From NCBI RefSeq assembly GCF_008831285.2, contig NC_045138.2, positions 14,894,571 through 14,954,570 on the forward strand: DNA of 60,000 nt, read 5' to 3'. Positions 53,279 through 60,000 of the stretch are shown here, piece after piece. The notes below the pieces were generated by a model, which saw only the letters and a program-made list of their open reading frames with translations, did not search any database and had not been told where the DNA came from. This DNA is from Nymphaea colorata (Eukaryota; Streptophyta; Magnoliopsida; Nymphaeales; Nymphaeaceae). The first letter of the stretch is position 1, and the number at the start of each line of letters is the position of its first letter. The translations under genes and the position numbers were made by a program.

Positions 53279-53634
53279 ATAGGGATGTCAATGGATCATA
53301 TTCGAATCAGATTAACCCTTAACTATATCTATTTTTTTATATATATTTACATATTTGAATTCCGTTACGAACAAAGAAAACTCATATTTGAATCCAAAGT
53401 CTGACTTTTCATTCCAAATCCAATCTTTATGTTTGAATATAAATCCGAATCCAAATTCCGAACTGAAATTTATTGATTTTCAAAATGCAAGAACATTCAA
53501 CGTACAATATTTATTTACAACTAAATCTAATCTGAATTTGAATCCGATCATATGTAAACTTTTTAATCTGAATCAGTTCTGATTTGTCAGAATGGTTCAA
53601 TCAAATATCTAATTCGAACTAATCCCTAGTCCAA
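53279..53634. repeat. AGGGATGT-headed dispersed repeat
   Basis: It begins AGGGATGTCAATGGATC and ends in AATCCCTAG, giving inverted AGGGAT ends. The body is rich in GAATC-type words. A related head, AGGGATGTAAACG, starts near 50393. Confidence 0.35.
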
Positions 53635-53682
53635 CCACTACCCAGTTAGACCACAAATCCGTGGTTTTTATAGTGTAATGCC

Positions 53683-53770
53683 GGTCTCAAATCGATCCAC
53701 TGTTGTGAAATCTGTCCTTTCCTTCAGCAGTGGATTTCAGTGCCCATTACGGATTTGAGATTAGCCTCGA
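53683..53770. mobile_element. Short hairpin element, copy 2
   Basis: TCTCAAATC (53685) pairs with GATTTGAGA (53752), and ATCCACTG (53695) with CAGTGGAT (53728), around a small loop. It is related to the element at 27928. Confidence 0.45.
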
Positions 53771-56495
53771 TTAGGTAGGGATATAAAATCATAAATGATC
53801 CAAACCTAAGCACACTTAAATAGTCCTTTTTCCAGAACTAACGAAGCAAAAAATCAGGCGCATTTTTTCTTTTATTTTTTGCAATCTTTCAAGAAATGGA
53901 CATATTTTTTTGGAACTAAATGAACAGTCAAGTGCCCAATTTGATAACTAATACTGATAATTATCATCTAGTGGATGTTGGCAGCTGAATTCTCTAGTGG
54001 GAATGTTGGTATATGCTTTCCCCCTTTCCTTCCTTGATATGATTCATTTATTAGCAGTTGAGTTGATTGGTAGGTGATGGGTGGCTCTGCTCTTGACCCC
54101 TTCTGGAGGACCTGTGGAGACCAAAGATTCTATGTACCAGACCATATGGAAAAGTTGGTTCTTTTTCTGGCTACGGATTGCGTTTATCCACAATAGTTAA
54201 TGTTTAAACATATTGTATTATATATGTATTATGAAATGAGAAACTTGACTTGCCGGCCGGATTCCTCTTTCTTGTTAGCTGTTCGAAAGGCACACAAAAA
54301 GATTCTTGGTTGGAAATTCACGTGTTATTGTAAACAGAACTTCTGCATGCTGTGACCTCACAAATTTCTTGAGTGTTTAGAGAAGAGGTTTATAAATCAT
54401 TGTCATCTCATGCTATTGCCATCAACAAAGTCTTTCTTGGGTGTACTGAAACGACGAGTTTGTTCCTCTCTTGGAAAATGTTCAAGAATTCAAATCATTA
54501 TAAAATGTTAAAATAATAAACATGGAAAATTTGTGTTTTCTCCTCACATTCTTACAAAAGATTGGTCGAAGTCCAAACAGTTATTAAAACATTAAAATAA
54601 AAATCAAAGGAAATAAAATCTACTAAGAGCATTTTCCCCGAACAAAATGGAGGAAATGCGAAAGAACACGACAACAATGCGATAAAGAATATAAGTATTT
54701 TCGCTTTGGTGTTTTCTCAAAATATCATTATTTTTTCTTGGTTCTTTTGTTTCATTTATTTACTCTTTTTTCTGCATGAATTGAAAAAATCAATTATATT
54801 TGTGCAATGCTACAAGAATTTCTCTTTTTCATACCTAAAATTGGCCTTCAAAATGGATTGTTTTCTTGTGTTACTAGATTTACTGTAGTTCGTGGCCCCG
54901 AATACATATGGTGGGAAACGACAGTAGGTCCACTATGAATGATATAGGAATCCACAATCCGGAGTCCTTTTTCTTTGTACTACCAGATCAAATCTGATGT
55001 GAAAACAGTTCTAAAAGCCAAAGTGTTAGCATCATTGTGTTCTTGGATGTAGAAATTGGTGGCCCTCATGATAACGTGAACGTGCCATGCACAAACTGTG
55101 GAAACCTACCTAAGAAAGGAAAAAGTTAATTTCCATACTTTCGACATGAAATGTTTTCCAAGTTCCGGTTGATTCTTTTTCCCATGCTAATCACATATCC
55201 AAGTAGTTGCGACCCGTATACCCACTTACTCTAATGTGAAAATTTTGCTTATCCCATGGCTAATGTTGCCCTAATTAATCGGGCATTGAGAATGCAACTA
55301 ACGCACTATCTAGAAACCATGCCTTGTGGCTTTCATAGCTGACATAAGTTGGACACCAAGATGGATTGCATTCCAGCATCTGATTAATTCATGTACAGTT
55401 TTGTGGAAACCATGATTTCCAAACAAAATCGATCATGGAGTATATATGATTTCCTCATCTTACACACACACACAGCACATCCACCCAACGTGTTCTGAAG
55501 AAAAGTGCACCAAAAGTTTTAAACACATATTGCAGATGAAGAGAACAAGTTAACTGTTAACATAGTTTCAGTGTGTCGATTATGAATTGGAGGGGGCACG
55601 AGCCGTAGTAATCTCTAATTTGAATCAGATAAAGAAGTTATCATATCAAACTGTTCAGATATTGCTTGATTGACTTGAACCAGATTCAAGTTTGAATATG
55701 AGAAACGAAAATGATATCTGAATTTTACATGTCAATGGATTTAAATATCTATGAAAAGCAGATACCTGGTCAGGTAATTCAGTAAGAAAAATTGTGTACT
55801 ATAATTACTAATTGGATGTGAATGTTCTTATTTAGTCCAAGTACATGAATTCTGATTCTGTAAGAACAACGGTGCACGCCCCCCACAAATAATTACCGTG
55901 GGCTCGTAGTAAGGAATGAGATTAATTGAGTTGGTGGTGAGCACCCAAATCTGCACTTAATTTAGACTTGGGGTTGAGGGACGCTTATTATTCTTTATGA
56001 ATTGAGCACTGGTTTCGACCTCGTAGACATATGATTCCCTGGGAAAATTCTGTGAGAAAGTATCAATTGTTTTTTCAAGTAAGGAACTTCATCAATGAGG
56101 ATGATGCTTGTCAAAAATTTCAAGGCTGGTTCATTTTGGTTTGTCAATGGGCGAAATCATGTTATTGGCTCTGAAGAACAGTTGAAGGAGAAAGTGCAGC
56201 AGATGTTACTGTTTCCTGCTTACTGGAAGGTGCAGAAAATTCTCAAGAGGGCGTCTGTTTTCCATTTTGTCAAGATTCTTTGTTGGAACTTTGACCACGT
56301 GATTACATCTTCATGATCCTTCTAGTAAAAGCATGATTTTTGGAGTCAAACAAGAACCCGTGACCAACATCTTTTTCGGTATTTTTGGAGTCATAAAAAA
56401 CCATTGTTCATTCACTAAAGATGCATGGTTAAACAGATTATCACAGTCAACCAGTGACTGCTGACAATACTTGCGCTGTTGGATTTGGGGATATT

Positions 56496-56498
<3 letters not shown>

Positions 56499-56540
<42 letters not shown>
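56499..56540. repeat. (AT)n microsatellite
   Basis: A run of about 42 bases. Confidence 0.9.
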
Positions 56541-56543
<3 letters not shown>

Positions 56544-58044
56544 TTGTCTCAGAGTTTTAAACGGCGAGGTTTTCTCGGGTTAGACACGATGAGCTTAAAA
56601 CAATGAAAAAAATATGATAAATTTTTCAAAATTTTAAAAAACTAAAAATAGAAAAAAATAAAATAAGTGAAAAACTAATAGCACAAACATCACTGGAAAG
56701 TAGATTTGTGATAAATAAAAAATAGAAAATAAAAAAACTGTTTAGCATTAAAAAAACTGAAAAAAGGTGAACAAAAGTGAAAAAACGTGTTAAGAACGTG
56801 TTTTTTCGTTTTAAACGACCATTTAATTTATTGCATTTTTTTAAAAAAAAAACATGTTTTCTGTGACTTAGGATATATATATATATAGGTGACCTGATCT
56901 CAATTCCTTCAAGCTTTACTTATTTCATCTGAGCCAAGCCAAAGGTAGGCAAGTTCAAGATCATGATGAACAGTTCAATTCAGGGATCCAAGGTTGGAGA
57001 GAAAAATAAAATGTTTGCAAATCACCCTCTCAAAAGAGCAGGATTTGAACATGTTACGCTTCATGAAGGTTTTGTTCTTGCATTGAACATGTAAAAGATT
57101 TTGTACATATAAATGCTTTTTGAGGGACTTACTAGAGTTCCGTATCGTCAATGTTTGTTGAACTTGATTAAAATGTTCGATCTAAGCTTACATATAAAAC
57201 AGTTCTGGTTGTTTTTCCGTCCAAATCAGATCCTGATTTTGTTTGGTTGTAAAAGTTTGAGTCAGTTATCATACTATCCGATGGGGAACCAGATATGAGG
57301 TTTGAAATTTTATACCAGATTGCTGTCCGGAGTGCAGTTCCGATCATGAAGACAGTTATTTATAGAAAAGCAACTAAAATTGGCGTATGCACAGATAGAC
57401 TAGTAATGTTTGAGATATTTTAAATAATCTTTGAGTTAATTAAACTCATCTAACATCAGAAAGCGCATCTTTTCCGCACCATCAAAGATAATCGATATGT
57501 TCAAATTGCCTTAGCCCTGCTGCGCCTGAATTGAGCTGCAGTTTTGTTTTCTTTTTTTGGGTTCCCCATGAACTCTTGCTCCATGAGCTAAATTGCCACT
57601 TTTTTCTTTTGTTACATTTTATTACGTGCTGTTTTCTGCATGAAGTTTTCCTTGCTCTTCCTCCGGGAAAAAAATCTGGGTTCCCATTTTTCTTGCGTGA
57701 AATTGGTTTTGGAACGTTGATCATCAGAATTTTATGACAGTTTGTGCTGTTGAGGGCGATAGACGTCGTTTATGAATGCTATAGTTATACATCCCAATTG
57801 TTCGATGAATTCCTCCAAAGACAATGTAGGTTATACAGACGACCGACCGAAAATGTCTTTAATTCAAATTTTATTTTTTGAAGCTTTCAGCTAAATTTCT
57901 TAATGTAACGTGTCTTTGGTTGCAAGTATTCAATCATATCTTGGATAAGTTTCATGCTGAAATGGCAATCTTTTCTTTCGCAGTAAACAAAATGCCCAAC
58001 CATTAGAAGCAAGATTAGTTTCTCTACGCTTTTCAAAAGCGACA

Positions 58045-58077
58045 AGTTGTGTTGTGTTGTGTTGTGTTCTGTTCTGT
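58045..58077. repeat. (GTGTT)n pentanucleotide repeat
   Basis: About four GTGTT units drift into TTCTG units. Confidence 0.8.
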
Positions 58078-58122
58078 AGGGAGAAATCCTCCTGACAGAT
58101 CCTATAAACCAAGAAAGGATGA

Positions 58123-58126
58123 GTGT

Positions 58127-58171
<45 letters not shown>

Positions 58172-58172
58172 T
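58123..58172. repeat. Compound (AT)n(GA)n microsatellite
   Basis: An AT run passes directly into a GA run. Confidence 0.9.
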
Positions 58173-59201
58173 GAAATAACATGAAAAAGTTCCAACTGAT
58201 CGTTAGAACCAAAGAACCACAGTAGTTTCAGAATCAAATCAGTACGATTGAGATCAGTTCAGAGATAAAAGCAGATGCCAGGCCATCCAAAATTATGAGA
58301 CACATTAAACAACAGATATAGGAGTGAATGAGGTAGAAAGAGATGACTGGAAACTAGCTATTCAGTTGTTGGGAAAGTGTGTCCGGCCATTGAAAGGAGA
58401 AAAGGGTGCAATCTGCAACAGGGGAATAGGAAGGCAACGAAAGAGTCAAGTCCTAATTTTCCGAGTTGCTCGAAATCTTTTTTCCGGCAAGACACAAGGA
58501 AAACTCGGTCTTTGCGTTCCCCGACCCTCGGAGGTACACCCAGCTTCGAAAGTATGTTGCCTTACAAGTTTCTGCTTCAAAGTGTGGAGCAAGAAGTTCA
58601 AGTGAAGAACCAAGCTCCGAATGTATGAAATGAAACCAAGCCACAAAAAACACCATAATATTTATCAGATAGAAAGAAAAAGCTTTGAGCTAGAAAATTT
58701 TTATATATTGCAGGGTTTAGGTTTCCCGGCTTGAGGTTCATGTCTCTATCACAATCAAGAACAAGTTCATATAAATCACTTGTTCTTCATTTTTATTATG
58801 CCGTTGAACATGTTGAATGCAAGCTACTAAGATCCCATTTTCCATTTGAATTATGCCCAAGAACTGGTCACCCTCAGTATTGAACTACTGACTTCTTTCA
58901 ACTTGAAAATCTTAAATCTTTCAACTCTAACGCATACAATTGAGAGATGTACATACTCTAATATATTTGCACCACCAAGAATTTGTACTTTTTACTAATA
59001 CCCTCTCTCTCTCTCTCTGTGTGTGTGAGAATTTAATACACTAATCAACATCTAGCATTTGGCCTTTTCCTCTTTTTTCTTTTTTAAATATTTTTGAAGT
59101 ATCATGGATTCATACTCAAAAAGATATATCAGAACTGCATCACTTTTGCGTCATCCTACAAAACAAAAAGATATTCCAAAGTCGCATCTACATTTTACAA
59201 G

Positions 59202-59231
59202 CCTAACCCTAACCCTAACCCTTAACCCTAG
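59202..59231. repeat. Short interstitial telomere-like array
   Basis: CCTAACCCTAACCCTAACCC is followed by TTAACCCTAG. The unit is six bases (CCCTAA), not the usual plant seven-base CCCTAAA. Confidence 0.75.
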
Positions 59232-59846
59232 CCAAATAAAAAAGGAAAAACCATAGCATATCTGAGTTATGGGCTCCCAATCATGTCTAAAATGATTGTT
59301 GGGTCCCCCAAGCCACCCAAAAATTTTGAAGAAACTGATTGTTGCCCTAAAGCTATGTGTTAGGGCCCAAACATATAAAGATAAAAGAGAGAAGAAATGT
59401 GAGGAGAGGACAAGTTTTTGTCTTTAAAAAGACAAGATTCTCACACCTCCCTCCCCATGTCATCTTGTTTGGATCTTTATGCAAGTGTGCCTCCAATGCG
59501 TCATTTCATTGTGAAAAAATTCTTGTCCATACCCTAAACCAACTTTCCAGTCCTTTTTAATTAGTTAGTAGAGAAAAAGTTTGGCCACATTTCTCTTTCA
59601 AAGCAGCAATTGATGTGTCTCAGTTTTACAAGGAAAGAAAGTGCTTGAAATAGTTGTTGTAAAGTTTTCAAAAATCAAACTCAAGCCCTGTGCATGCATT
59701 TGAACATTGACTAAAAAAAAATTCATGAAGACCTTTTTGTAATACCCCAAAAATTTAGTGTTATATTAAACATTATGAATGATCTTCAAGGATTTATAAA
59801 GAAAATTATTAAATAGAAGATTGTTTTGGTTTCTATCAGTTTTTAA
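59232..59846. other. Intergenic, no gene seen
   Basis: AT-rich DNA with one unrecognised 67-codon frame (59357-59560). Confidence 0.6.
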
Positions 59847-59892
59847 GTTAGAGTGAAACTGCTAAGGGAGTTAGAGTGAAACTGCTAAGGGA
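59847..59892. repeat. 23-base perfect tandem duplication
   Basis: The unit, starting GTTAGAGTGAAACTGC, occurs twice head to tail without change. Confidence 0.95.
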
Positions 59893-60000
59893 TGGTTGGG
59901 ATTTGCCAAACCAAGAACCTGAGTCTACAAGTGGGTTGGGTTGTTACACCTTTAGTTCTTTTAAACTATTTTACACTTGGGCTCACATTTTATAATTAAA

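Larger units (their letters stand above)
53790..59195. other. Intergenic, no convincing gene
   Basis: AT-rich DNA with (AT)n at 56499-56540 and 58123-58155. Unrecognised frames lie at 56095-56316 (+) and at 58324-58656 on both strands. The last is somewhat GC-richer and could hold a remnant exon. Confidence 0.5.

Noticed and set aside
56095-56316. A 73-residue + strand frame
   Set aside because: Protein-like composition but no recognised family, and no splice or promoter support.

Overview
The window looks like nuclear DNA of a flowering plant. The signs are split genes with GT-AG introns, three plant-type regulatory genes (a Dof zinc finger, a PUB-type U-box E3 ligase and a BEL1-like TALE homeodomain factor), long AT-rich intergenic DNA full of (AT)n, (GA)n and (CT)n microsatellites, and short tRNA-derived and foldback transposon remnants. 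The species cannot be fixed from sequence alone. There is no operon, CRISPR array or bacterial-style gene packing.

Layout. From 1 to 6.7 kb is AT-rich intergenic DNA with a MITE-like foldback at 1.54-1.68 kb, a possible last exon at the left edge and an ACGT-core (G-box) cluster near 5.7 kb. The Dof gene (+ strand) has a leader exon and leader intron at about 6.8-7.35 kb and one coding exon at 7354-8211. From 8.2 to 24.4 kb is intergenic DNA with (AT)n blocks, SINE-like pieces, a poly-G tract and one weak small-protein candidate at 19.2-19.6 kb. The intronless U-box gene lies on the - strand at 24401-25636, is strikingly GC-rich, and has a TATA box and three W-boxes upstream. From 25.9 to 34.1 kb is again intergenic. 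The BEL1-like gene occupies 34093-39636 on the - strand as four coding exons that join in frame to 736 codons, with a leader intron upstream. From about 40.6 to 60 kb I see no convincing protein gene. That stretch holds repeats, a GC-rich island with four TCP-type sites near 44.4 kb, a tandemly duplicated SINE-like unit at 52.2 kb and a short telomere-like array at 59.2 kb.

The three confident genes are independent units. Two are transcription factors and one is a ubiquitin ligase of a family known for dampening immune signalling. Nothing suggests that they form a cluster. I found no clearly new biological system. The points most worth following are the SINE-like duplication, the orphan TCP-site island, the related hairpin elements at 28.0 and 53.7 kb, and the W-box context of the U-box gene.
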